Shown piece after piece: positions 1 through 6,949 of a stretch of 64,000 bases of DNA. Made by a program: the position numbers and the translations under genes. Position 1 is the first letter of the stretch; every line of letters begins with the position of its first letter. The stretch is from contig NZ_JAHGAJ010000008.1 of the NCBI RefSeq assembly GCF_030248535.1, forward strand, positions 161,906 to 225,905. The letters run 5' to 3'. Below the pieces are notes generated by a model, which was not told the DNA's origin, made no database searches, and was given only the letters and a program-made list of their open reading frames with translations. This DNA is from Vibrio sp. D404a (lineage in GTDB: Bacteria > Pseudomonadota > Gammaproteobacteria > Enterobacterales > Vibrionaceae).

Positions 1-186
1 GGCTTGCAAGAAGCGAGGGTCTGTCAGCAGGCTGACGTACCAGTCCAACGTAAAGCCATCAGGAAGGATGGTTGCCCCCCAACGAGATGAAATTGAATAG
101 ATAAAGGTAGCTAAGATCGGAATCAGCATGATGCCAACGATCGAGAAAACCACCAATTTATGAAAGCGAGTATTAACGTTTTGCAT
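1..186 (-). CDS. ABC transporter permease, second subunit (partial, runs off the left edge)
   Basis: Only the N-terminal 62 codons are present; the gene continues beyond base 1. The peptide starts MQNVNTRFHKLVVFSIVG, then a first membrane segment (VVFSIVGIMLIPILATFIYS) and a short stretch ending DWYVSLLTDPRFLQA, a layout typical of PhnV-type and related type-1 importer permeases. Its ATG overlaps the stop codon of the upstream permease by one base (TAATG), which suggests translational coupling. It should pair with that permease to form the channel. The ATPase is not in the window and presumably lies further left. Family is clear; substrate is inferred from neighbours. Confidence 0.8.
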   Translation of the reverse strand, partial: MQNVNTRFHKLVVFSIVGIMLIPILATFIYSISSRWGATILPDGFTLDWYVSLLTDPRFLQA

Positions 187-1088
187 TAGCTTTTCTTCCC
201 TGCATAACTCTTACTGATAAGCCATTGGTTGATCACGGTAATGAATGCCAGAATCGCCATTAAGATCACTGAAATCGCCGCTGCCAGATTAGGCTCAAGG
301 AACAGATCGCCCGAAACCAAGCTCGCGATTCGAATGGTTATCACGTTGTAGTTACCAGAAGTGAGCGCATAGACACTTGCGTACGCACCGATCGCATTAG
401 CGATAAGAATAATAAAGGTGCCGAAGAGCGCTGGAGACAACACTGGAAGGCCGACCTTGAGCCAATACTGCCAAGTTTTCGCGCCAAGTAGCGCCGAAGC
501 CGCTTGCCAATCATCACTCAACGCATCAAAGGCAGGGTATAACAAGAGCACTGCCAATGGGATCTGGAAATAGATATAGATCGCCAATAAGCCCCATTTG
601 CCATACAGATCAAAATCTCCCAATAGACCATATTGCTTTAGCAGCAGGGTAACGGCGCCATTAGTGCCTAGGATGATGATGAAAGCGAACGACAGAGGCA
701 CACCCGCAAAGTTGCTGCTCATGTTGGTAAAGGCAATCACACCATCGCGAATCTTGCAGTCAACGCGGCGTAGAGAAGAAACCAACAATGTCGCAATCGC
801 CAAGCCGAAAACACTCGACCACAGCGACAACCAAAGGCTATTGCCAAACGCCTGCATCATAAAGGCGGAATCGAACACCTCAATGTAGTTTTCAAGCGAC
901 AACTCACCGTCGTAAAAGAAGCTGTTAATCAGCACCCAAACCATAGGTGCTAATTGAAACAGGTAGAAAAACAGCGCGAAAGGAACCAACCATAAAACAG
1001 GCTTAAAGCGCTTAAGCCAAGACTGTACTGGTTTAGACGTATTGGCTTTTAATGAATTCGGTTTTTGCGTGATGGCAGAACTGCTCAT
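186..1088 (-). CDS. ABC transporter permease, first subunit (organophosphonate/organophosphate-type importer)
   Basis: A 300-residue inner-membrane protein with about six hydrophobic segments. The first (LWLVPFALFFYLFQLAPMVW) begins near residue 32 and is followed by a periplasmic loop. The EAA-type cytoplasmic loop is seen near residues 200-215 as DWQAASALLGAKTWQYWLKV, where it would contact the ATPase. The family is the binding-protein-dependent permease group that includes PhnU, PotB and iron permeases. The start overlaps the stop of the upstream enzyme gene by four bases (ATGA), and the next permease overlaps its stop, so the operon is tightly coupled. The phosphonate-type substrate is an inference from the enzyme and regulator next to it; polyamine or iron uptake cannot be excluded from this protein alone. 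Confidence 0.85.
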   Translation of the reverse strand: MSSSAITQKPNSLKANTSKPVQSWLKRFKPVLWLVPFALFFYLFQLAPMVWVLINSFFYDGELSLENYIEVFDSAFMMQAFGNSLWLSLWSSVFGLAIATLLVSSLRRVDCKIRDGVIAFTNMSSNFAGVPLSFAFIIILGTNGAVTLLLKQYGLLGDFDLYGKWGLLAIYIYFQIPLAVLLLYPAFDALSDDWQAASALLGAKTWQYWLKVGLPVLSPALFGTFIILIANAIGAYASVYALTSGNYNVITIRIASLVSGDLFLEPNLAAAISVILMAILAFITVINQWLISKSYAGKKS

Positions 1089-1930
1089 AGTGCTAACAAT
1101 TCCTGAGTGTAAGATTTATCGTGTTCTATATTGAGAAGCTGGCACACAGTGCCGCAGATGTCGGTCTGCTTAACTTGGCACTCTTGGTGAGTGAATTTGT
1201 CGCCAATCACGAAGAAAGGCACCTCTCGCTCTTCAGACAGAATCCCACCATGAGAAAGGTCATCGTTCATGCCGTGGTCGCTGGTCACAATCACTTGATA
1301 ACCATCTTCAACCCACTCCTTGATGTAGTTAGACAAGAAGATATCCGCCCCGCGCGCACTGTTGCGATACTGGCGCGAATCTAGGCCATGCTTATGTCCC
1401 ATATCATCGATATTCATCGGATGGATCAACAAGAAATCCGGTTGGTAGGTTAAACGCAGGTGTTCTGCGTCGAGAAACAGCGCCTCATCTGGGTAGTGGT
1501 CCCAGTGGTAGAAACAGCCATGTTGAATGTTCAGATTCTCATCATGAGTAAATCGGTCACGAACCGGATCAAATGGCGCACGATTGTACAACTCACTCAC
1601 CCAGTGATATGCCGCTGCAGCGGTGGTTTTACCCTGAGCTTTGGCCAAGCTAAAGATCGACTCGTGATGTGAAAGGCGCACAATCTGATTGTTTACAATG
1701 CCGCTCTCGACCGGGCGTACCCCAGTTAAGATGCACTCATACAGTGGGCGTGACATAGATGGCAGTTCGCACTGCACTGGATAAAGCGTCGCGCGCATTT
1801 TGCCTTGCGAGTCGCTTTGTGAATCATTCTGATGACTCAGTTCTAGAAGACCATTCAGGTAGCCCATGCAATTACGGGCTACCTGATAATTCAGTCCATC
1901 TAGAACAACAAGGATGACCTTATTGCTCAT
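1085..1930 (-). CDS. Alkaline-phosphatase-superfamily hydrolase (nucleotide pyrophosphatase / phosphonoacetate-hydrolase-like)
   Basis: A 281-residue protein with the metal-binding layout of the alkaline phosphatase superfamily: LVVLDGLN at the N terminus (first metal Asp), the nucleophile region ELPSMSRPLYECILTG near residues 60-75, NIDDMGHKHG near 175, TSDHGM near 215 and a late His in LSHGG. There is no signal peptide, so it should act in the cytoplasm on something imported by the adjoining ABC system. Members of this group cleave phosphodiesters, pyrophosphates or the C-P bond of phosphonoacetate; the sequence does not decide which. It lies 28 bases after the binding-protein gene and overlaps the permease gene by four bases, so it is part of the import operon. 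The short length and operon context argue against a classical PhoA. Confidence 0.75.
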   Translation of the reverse strand: MSNKVILVVLDGLNYQVARNCMGYLNGLLELSHQNDSQSDSQGKMRATLYPVQCELPSMSRPLYECILTGVRPVESGIVNNQIVRLSHHESIFSLAKAQGKTTAAAAYHWVSELYNRAPFDPVRDRFTHDENLNIQHGCFYHWDHYPDEALFLDAEHLRLTYQPDFLLIHPMNIDDMGHKHGLDSRQYRNSARGADIFLSNYIKEWVEDGYQVIVTSDHGMNDDLSHGGILSEEREVPFFVIGDKFTHQECQVKQTDICGTVCQLLNIEHDKSYTQELLAL

Positions 1931-1958
1931 GATTTATTCTCTTGCTAACTAACGGGGA

Positions 1959-3041
1959 TTACTGCTGATGAATCAGAACGCTTTCTTGCCATTGACGTGG
2001 CAGGCGACGCGCTGATTTTTCCCATGCTGAGAAGTCAGACACAGGGTGAACATTGCCGTACTCTTCGTTAGCAATAAGCTTGTCTTGTACCGATTGAGGC
2101 AGAGTCACATTGGTTCGGATTGGACGTGCATAACCTTCTGCTAGGTTGATTTGGCCTTGGTCGCTGAAGATGTATTCACGAGCCAGTTTTGCTGCATTTG
2201 GGTTTTGCGCGTACTTGTTGATGATGGTGGTGTAACCAGAGATCACAGAGCCATCTTGTGGAATGTTAACGCTGAAGCGCTCACGGTCGATCTTGTCACG
2301 GTAGTTCAACGCGTTGAAATCCCACATAATCGCCACTTCAACTTCGCCCTTTTCTAGGTTAGCAATGTTTGGATCTGTGTAAGACAGACGACCCTGCTTC
2401 GCTAGCTCAGCAAAGAATTTGATCGCAGGCTTCAGGTTTGACTCATCACCACCGTTAGCAAAGGCTGCTGCCAGTACTGCGTTGTTCGCTTGCGCCGCAA
2501 CGCCTACGTCACCCACAGTCACTTTGTAGTCACCCTCAAGGATATCGCTCCAAGACTTAGGAGCATCTTTTACAAGGTTGTTGTTTGAGATGAATGAGAT
2601 AGTACCGGTGTATGCTAACGCCCAGTGACCGTCTTTGTCTTTTGCCCACTCAGGAATGTCATCCCAAGTTGACGGCTTGTAGGGTTGAGTGACTTCTTTG
2701 TTTACCGCAACACGCGCGAAAGCAAAACCAACATCACCGATATCCGCTGTCGCATTGCGTTTCTCAGCTTCAAATTTTGCAATCTCTTGTGCTGAGCTCA
2801 TGTCTGTATCTTGGTGCTTTAACCCGTAGTTGGCTTTTAAGTCAGCCCACGTGCCTTTCCAGTTTGCCCAACTATCAGGCATACCCACACTGTAAACTGC
2901 ACCCTCTTCTTTCGCGGCTTTTACTAATGCATCTAAATCTGCATCATTCGCCATTGCTGGCATAGACAGTGTCGCTGTCATTAAAGTCGCACCAATCAGT
3001 TTTGATGGCGTTAAAGGTGCACGGCTAAGCAAAGTTTTCAT
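1959..3041 (-). CDS. ABC transporter periplasmic substrate-binding protein
   Basis: A 360-residue protein with a clear signal peptide (basic MKTLLSR start, hydrophobic LIGATLMTATLS, cleavage after AMA near residue 31). The mature part resembles family-1 extracellular solute-binding proteins that serve 2-aminoethylphosphonate, polyamine or ferric-ion importers: an LVKAAKEEGAVYS start, a central AYTGTISFISNN segment and a C-terminal NAAKLAREYIFSDQGQ helix. It is the first gene of the leftward operon, followed by the phosphatase-like enzyme and two permeases, and is divergent from the GntR gene. A dyad at 3055-3068 lies just upstream of its start and is a likely control site. The ligand is unknown; phosphonate or phosphoester is the best guess from context. 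Confidence 0.8.
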   Translation of the reverse strand: MKTLLSRAPLTPSKLIGATLMTATLSMPAMANDADLDALVKAAKEEGAVYSVGMPDSWANWKGTWADLKANYGLKHQDTDMSSAQEIAKFEAEKRNATADIGDVGFAFARVAVNKEVTQPYKPSTWDDIPEWAKDKDGHWALAYTGTISFISNNNLVKDAPKSWSDILEGDYKVTVGDVGVAAQANNAVLAAAFANGGDESNLKPAIKFFAELAKQGRLSYTDPNIANLEKGEVEVAIMWDFNALNYRDKIDRERFSVNIPQDGSVISGYTTIINKYAQNPNAAKLAREYIFSDQGQINLAEGYARPIRTNVTLPQSVQDKLIANEEYGNVHPVSDFSAWEKSARRLPRQWQESVLIHQQ

Positions 3042-3054
3042 TGTCTCTATCCTT

Positions 3055-3068
3055 CTGGACTAGGTCAG
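3055..3068. promoter_or_regulatory. Candidate GntR-family operator 1 (upstream of the ABC operon)
   Basis: The sequence CTGGACTAGGTCAG is an imperfect dyad centred on CTAG, 14 bases upstream of the binding-protein start codon. It shares TGGACTAG-TCAG with a second copy at 3238-3250. HutC/UTRA-type GntR regulators commonly bind TGGTCTAGACCA-like dyads, so this is a plausible site for the divergent regulator. The assignment is by pattern only. Confidence 0.5.
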
Positions 3069-3237
3069 TAAGTTCACTTTGTATGCTATAGGCCGAGTAT
3101 TACGATTTATGGGAACTTATTTGACAGTTCGAATGCATTTCTATGGCAGATATATTTCAAAAGCATGACTTTTAAGCGCAAAGGACTGTCACATTGCTGT
3201 TAAATAAAAGACCTATACTGGTAACAACACCGAATCA

Positions 3238-3250
3238 TGGACTAGATCAG
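3238..3250. promoter_or_regulatory. Candidate GntR-family operator 2 (autoregulatory)
   Basis: TGGACTAGATCAG lies immediately before the GntR start codon at 3253 and matches the operator-like sequence at 3055-3068 at all but one of the shared positions. Its overlap with the translation start region of the regulator gene suggests autorepression. A third, weaker dyad (ACCTATACTGGT, 3211-3222) lies between them and could be another half-site pair or part of a promoter. Confidence 0.45.
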
Positions 3251-3252
3251 AA

Positions 3253-3981
3253 ATGAGAATGCCGGGCAATAGCCACTCAGAGACACAACTGGGAAAGATC
3301 AAAAACAGTATCCGAGAACAGATTCAATCAGGGATCTATAAAGAGGGGCAAAAGCTGCCATCAGAGCGCGTGCTTAGCGAACTCTTCTCCACAACACGCA
3401 TCACCCTCAAAGACGCTCTTATCTCATTAGAGACAGAGGGGCTTATTTACCGTGAAGAGAGACGGGGTTGGTTTGTCTCTCCCGAGCGCATCCGCTACAA
3501 CCCGCTGTCGCGTTCTCACTTTCATCAAATGATCCGAGAGCAGAACCGCATCGCTGAGACTCGCCTCATCAATACTCGATCTGAAATGGCAGCAGGTGAA
3601 TACGCGAAAGCGCTAGAAGTCAAGAGCATTACCCCCATTCATGTGATTGAGCGACTGCGCTACATTGATGGCCGAGTAGTATTGTTCGTTGAGAACGTGC
3701 TTAAAGCGCCCCTGTTTCAAGACATACTCTCTCACGACCTTAAGATGTCGCTCACCGATATCTACAAAAAGAACTATGGTTATGAAACCCAGCGTTCACG
3801 GTTTGATGTGATTCCCACCTCGGCACCCGCCCATGTCGCCAAGGCACTTAATCTCTCTGAGGGGCAACCTGTACTGAAGATCTGCCGCGTCAACTACAAG
3901 CAAGACGGCGAATTGATGGACTGTGAATTTGAATACTGGCGCCCAGACTCGGTAGTAATTCATATTGATAGCATTGGCTAA
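3253..3981 (+). CDS. GntR-family transcriptional regulator with UTRA domain
   Basis: A 242-residue regulator. Residues 10-75 form the winged helix-turn-helix of GntR proteins (IREQIQSGIYKEGQKLPSER, then LSELFSTTRITLKDALISLE). Residues 95-240 form a UTRA ligand domain, with the usual HVIERLRYIDG and a C-terminal FEYWRPDSV. UTRA domains bind small metabolites and release the protein from DNA. It is divergent from the ABC/enzyme operon and probably represses it, as PhnF/PhnR-like members do for phosphonate uptake. The second in-frame ATG two codons later is an equally possible start; no strong ribosome-binding site is visible for either. The inducer is not known. Confidence 0.85.
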   Translation: MRMPGNSHSETQLGKIKNSIREQIQSGIYKEGQKLPSERVLSELFSTTRITLKDALISLETEGLIYREERRGWFVSPERIRYNPLSRSHFHQMIREQNRIAETRLINTRSEMAAGEYAKALEVKSITPIHVIERLRYIDGRVVLFVENVLKAPLFQDILSHDLKMSLTDIYKKNYGYETQRSRFDVIPTSAPAHVAKALNLSEGQPVLKICRVNYKQDGELMDCEFEYWRPDSVVIHIDSIG

Positions 3982-4010
3982 TATCGTGATGGTATTACTT
4001 CATTATTAAC

Positions 4011-4040
4011 AAAAACTCCGACCTTAGCGTTGGAGTTTTG
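4011..4040 (+). terminator. Hairpin after the GntR gene
   Basis: AAAACTCC (4012-4019) pairs with GGAGTTTT (4032-4039) around a 12-base loop, 30 bases after the regulator stop codon. The trailing T tract is inside the stem, so it is a modest rather than a strong intrinsic terminator. Confidence 0.5.
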
Positions 4041-4173
4041 GTTGATAAGTTTTGTTGGTAGTAGTGGGGTTATTCAACTCTAAACAATGCAAAACACAAT
4101 TTATAAAAAACACTGTGCAATTCAAGTCTGCTTTGGTTACTATTGGTGCGACTTATGAATGGAGTAAGGTTTT

Positions 4174-4596
4174 ATGATCAAAGTGATTGCACCGTTATTG
4201 CTGGCATTTTCTGGGTACGCCCTGAGTGCAGGAACTTCAAGCACTGAGAGTTCAAGTGCAGAGAGCTTAAATTCAAACAGCTTGAATACAAACAGCCCGG
4301 ATGTATTTGATATCAATTCGATTCAGAACCTACCAATTCAAAGTCTATCGACTCAAAACGTACTAACTGCACCAAAGCAGAATCATGAGTGTCAAAGCAT
4401 CGTGTGTAGCAACTACACTTCTTTCGATACCAGTTCGACATCTAATGACGACAACATCACCGTGGTTAGCGTGCCTGAAAGAAACTCCAATGAAACCCTC
4501 GATGCGATTGGCAGTGCCCTCTACATCATTGGTGAGATAGGCTTTGCAGAGAATCTATCTGGGCCAGACTATCGCAACAGCTCTTCTAACTACTAG
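4174..4596 (+). CDS. Predicted secreted protein of unknown function, Ser/Asn-rich
   Basis: A 140-residue protein I do not recognise. It has a signal peptide (MIKVIAPLLLAFSGYALSAG) and a mature N terminus made almost entirely of Ser, Asn, Thr, Glu and Leu with short internal echoes (SAESLNSNSLNTNS, then IQNLPIQSLSTQN). A pair of cysteines (ECQSIVC) near residue 73 could form a small disulphide loop. The C-terminal half ends in a mildly hydrophobic ALYIIGEIGFAENL. No domain is recognisable. It stands alone between the GntR gene and the convergent qnr gene. A ribosome-binding site (GGAGTAAGG) precedes the ATG, which supports expression. Confidence 0.6.
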   Translation: MIKVIAPLLLAFSGYALSAGTSSTESSSAESLNSNSLNTNSPDVFDINSIQNLPIQSLSTQNVLTAPKQNHECQSIVCSNYTSFDTSSTSNDDNITVVSVPERNSNETLDAIGSALYIIGEIGFAENLSGPDYRNSSSNY

Positions 4597-4679
4597 GGCT
4601 ACTAACTGACAATGCCCCTAACTGATTGCCGGCACAAATGAGCGCTTGAGTCACTCCATTTTAGCTAGCCACAACACGT

Positions 4680-5336
4680 TTAGTCCGGCATCACCACAAT
4701 ACCCATAGCTTCAAGCAATTGATCTTGTTGCCATTCTGCGATTTGAACACCTGTCATATCCACCCTTTTCGGGTTAAGCCCCTCTAGCTCAGCATGACAT
4801 AGGTTTGCGCCTTGGAAACTAAATTGAGTCCAAGCATCTTCTGAAAAAACACCGCGACTCAAGTCTGATCCTTTCATTGATGCACCGACTAAGTGTGCAC
4901 CTATCCAGCGGTTTTCAAACAGCTCGCATTTTTCTAAATTGGCGCTTTCTAGGTTTGTATAGGATAAGTTACAGCCGGTGATATAAGCCGAGCAAAAGAA
5001 CACTTTTTGCGTCACATAGTTGGAAAAATTCGCTCGGTGGAAGTTGGCTCCCTTCAGGTCACACTCTCTCAACTCGATGCCAAAACAGTTGGCGTTGCTA
5101 AAGTTAGCCATAGCAAGTTGGCAATGTTGGAAACTGGCGTCTCTCAGGTCAGCCAGTTTGAACTGACACCCTTCCATATCGGAAGACGCAACGAATTTGC
5201 AGTGCTTAAACGTCGCCTCTCTCAAATCCGCACTCTGAAAATTACACTCAATGAATACGCAAGAATCAAAAACAAGATGAGATAAGTCTTGATGCGAAAA
5301 ATCGTGGTGTTGGTAAGTGTGCTTATGTGTCTTCAT
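4680..5336 (-). CDS. qnr: Pentapeptide-repeat quinolone-resistance protein, QnrS-like
   Basis: A 218-residue right-handed beta-helix protein made of pentapeptide repeats of the A(D/N)LXX type. It follows the Qnr pattern closely: HTYxHHxFSHxDLS near the start, LRDASFQHCQLAMANFSNAN in the middle, CDLKGANF and CSAxITGCNLSY, LEKCELFENRWIG, then SDLSRGVFSEDAW and a C-terminal EAMGIVVMPD. This resembles plasmid QnrS, which derives from Vibrio chromosomal genes. Qnr mimics DNA and protects gyrase and topoisomerase IV from quinolones. I chose the Met at 5336, the third codon of the longest frame, because it gives the standard 218 residues and aligns with the QnrS start. I saw no LexA box upstream of the kind that drives qnrB. 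Confidence 0.93.
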   Translation of the reverse strand: MKTHKHTYQHHDFSHQDLSHLVFDSCVFIECNFQSADLREATFKHCKFVASSDMEGCQFKLADLRDASFQHCQLAMANFSNANCFGIELRECDLKGANFHRANFSNYVTQKVFFCSAYITGCNLSYTNLESANLEKCELFENRWIGAHLVGASMKGSDLSRGVFSEDAWTQFSFQGANLCHAELEGLNPKRVDMTGVQIAEWQQDQLLEAMGIVVMPD

Positions 5337-5589
5337 GATCACTCCTCAATTGAACTGCCAGAAAAGTAACACCGGATAATCATCGAGTCACGTTTTTAAA
5401 ACCCTTTAAAAACATACATTTAAAATACCCCAAAATCGCCAATTTAAGGCACCTAGAAGCGATTTTAACAGGGTGTTTTTTTGATTTTCTTATGCACCTT
5501 TGCAGAAAAAAGTTTAATCAAACTGAGAGGCGCTCAGAAAGAAAGAGGTTCTACAGCGCTAAAACCTGAGTAAACTCGTGAAAAGCACC
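5337..5589. other. AT-rich upstream region of qnr, no gene seen
   Basis: About 250 bases between the qnr start and the parS2-like site at 5590. It is A/T-rich with runs of A and T and should contain the qnr promoter, but I could not fix -35 and -10 boxes. No LexA-type CTG-N10-CAG dyad, small gene or RNA is evident. Confidence 0.5.
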
Positions 5590-5604
5590 ATTTACATTGT
5601 AAAT
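5590..5604. other. parS2: parS2-type centromere site (ParB2 binding), copy 1
   Basis: ATTTACATTGTAAAT is a perfect palindrome fitting the Vibrio chromosome 2 parS2 consensus NTTTACANTGTAAAN. It lies between qnr and the terminator of the gab operon, about 57 kb from parAB2. Five further exact matches occur in this window. The role as a ParB2 site follows from the known consensus; binding here is inferred. Confidence 0.8.
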
Positions 5605-5610
5605 CCGCAC

Positions 5611-5638
5611 AAAAAAAGAGCACTCAATGGTGCTCTTT
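5611..5638 (-). terminator. Intrinsic terminator of the puu-agu-gab operon
   Basis: AAAGAGCAC (5615-5623) pairs with GTGCTCTTT (5630-5638) around a six-base loop. On the minus strand the stem is followed by a run of seven T. It lies 25 bases after the gabT stop codon and would end the eight-gene leftward operon. Confidence 0.85.
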
Positions 5639-5662
5639 GCTAATTAAAATGAATGACTTGGG

Positions 5663-6934
5663 TTACGCGACTTCAAGAATGATCTTCTCGAGCTTATCTA
5701 AGCCTTCGCTAAGAACCTCAGACTCGATCGTCAATGGTGGCAGTAAGCGAATTACGTTCGCTTTCACACCACAAGACAGCAGAATTAAGCCATTCTCTTG
5801 TGCCTTGCTAATAACGGCCTTAGTGAGATCTTGCAGAGGTTTGCCCGTTTCAGGACAAGCAAACTCAATCGCCATCATCGCACCCGTAGTACGGATTTCA
5901 CCAATTGCAGGTACAGACTCTTGAAGCTTAGTCATACGAGCATTAACCACCTCACCAATGCCCATCGCTTTCGCACACAGCTGCTCTTCTTCGATAATTT
6001 TAAGAACCTCAAGACCCGCAACACAACCTAGAGGTGAACCTGCGTATGTACCACCAAGGCCGCCCGGCAGTGCCGAATCCATCACATCCGCTTTGCCTAC
6101 CACAGCAGAGATAGGGAAACCGCCTGCGATGCCTTTTGCCATGGTCATCATGTCTGGTTCAATGCCTAAATATTCCGTAGCAAACATTTTACCGGTACGC
6201 GCAAAACCCGTTTGGATTTCGTCAGCAATGAGCATGATGCCGTGCTTATCACACACTTCACGTAGCCCTTGTGCGAATTCAGCAGGTGCTTTGTAGAAGC
6301 CCCCTTCGCCTTGCACAGGTTCAAAGATGATAGCCGCTACGCGTGATGGCTCGATATCACATGCGAACAGGTCTTCAAGCGCTTGCAGGCTCTGCTCAGT
6401 GCTCACGCCATGGAAGGCATTTGGGTATGGTGCATGGAAGATCTCATTCGGGAAAGGACCAAAGCCCGCTTTGTATGGCGCGACTTTACCTGTCAGGCCC
6501 ATCGTCATATTTGTACGACCGTGGAAACCACCTTTGAATGCAATAACGCCACTACGACCAGTATGAGCACGTGCCACTTTCACTGCGTTCTCTACTGCCT
6601 CTGCGCCCGTGGTTAGGAAAATCGCTTTCTTTTCACTATCGCCCGGTGCAAGTTCAGTAAGCTTTTCCGCCAGCTCAACGAACGAAGCGTACGGTGTCAC
6701 CATCGCACAAGTATGGGAGAAGTTATCCAGCTGCGCTTTCACCGCTTCACTGATGCGTTTGTTTGAGTGACCGGTATTGGTTACCGCAATGCCTGCAGCA
6801 AAATCGATGTATTTGTTGCCATCTACGTCCCATACATGGGCGTTCTCTGCTTTCTCAACGTAAAGTGGATAAAGTGCGCCCATACCTTGAGCGATTACTT
6901 GGCTTCTTCTTTGGTGTAGTTGTTGGTTAGTCAT
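5663..6934 (-). CDS. gabT: 4-aminobutyrate--2-oxoglutarate aminotransferase
   Basis: A 423-residue class-III PLP aminotransferase, the usual length for GabT/PuuE. Visible motifs are the GNKYIDFAAGIAV N-terminal segment, the FHGRTNMTMGLTG loop, LIADEIQTGFARTGKMF with the cofactor-binding Asp, and the PLP lysine in MTMAKGIAGGFPISAV near residue 268. It converts GABA and 2-oxoglutarate to succinate semialdehyde and glutamate. It is the last gene of the operon, 15 bases after gabD, so semialdehyde is passed straight to the dehydrogenase. Given the putrescine context it does the job of PuuE. A terminator and a parS2 site follow. Confidence 0.93.
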   Translation of the reverse strand: MTNQQLHQRRSQVIAQGMGALYPLYVEKAENAHVWDVDGNKYIDFAAGIAVTNTGHSNKRISEAVKAQLDNFSHTCAMVTPYASFVELAEKLTELAPGDSEKKAIFLTTGAEAVENAVKVARAHTGRSGVIAFKGGFHGRTNMTMGLTGKVAPYKAGFGPFPNEIFHAPYPNAFHGVSTEQSLQALEDLFACDIEPSRVAAIIFEPVQGEGGFYKAPAEFAQGLREVCDKHGIMLIADEIQTGFARTGKMFATEYLGIEPDMMTMAKGIAGGFPISAVVGKADVMDSALPGGLGGTYAGSPLGCVAGLEVLKIIEEEQLCAKAMGIGEVVNARMTKLQESVPAIGEIRTTGAMMAIEFACPETGKPLQDLTKAVISKAQENGLILLSCGVKANVIRLLPPLTIESEVLSEGLDKLEKIILEVA

Positions 6935-6949
6935 TGTTTTGTCCTTAAA

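Noticed and set aside
598..888. Rightward frame inside the permease gene
   Set aside because: Antisense shadow of a well-supported membrane protein; no ribosome-binding site or domain.
2888..2898. ACACTGTAAAC, resembling a parS2 half
   Set aside because: Only one arm matches and it lies inside the binding-protein coding sequence.
4680..5336. Repeated short units as a DNA repeat array
   Set aside because: They are the codons of the pentapeptide repeats of Qnr, not a separate element.
5337..5460. LexA box upstream of qnr
   Set aside because: No CTG-N10-CAG dyad with the expected A/T core was found.
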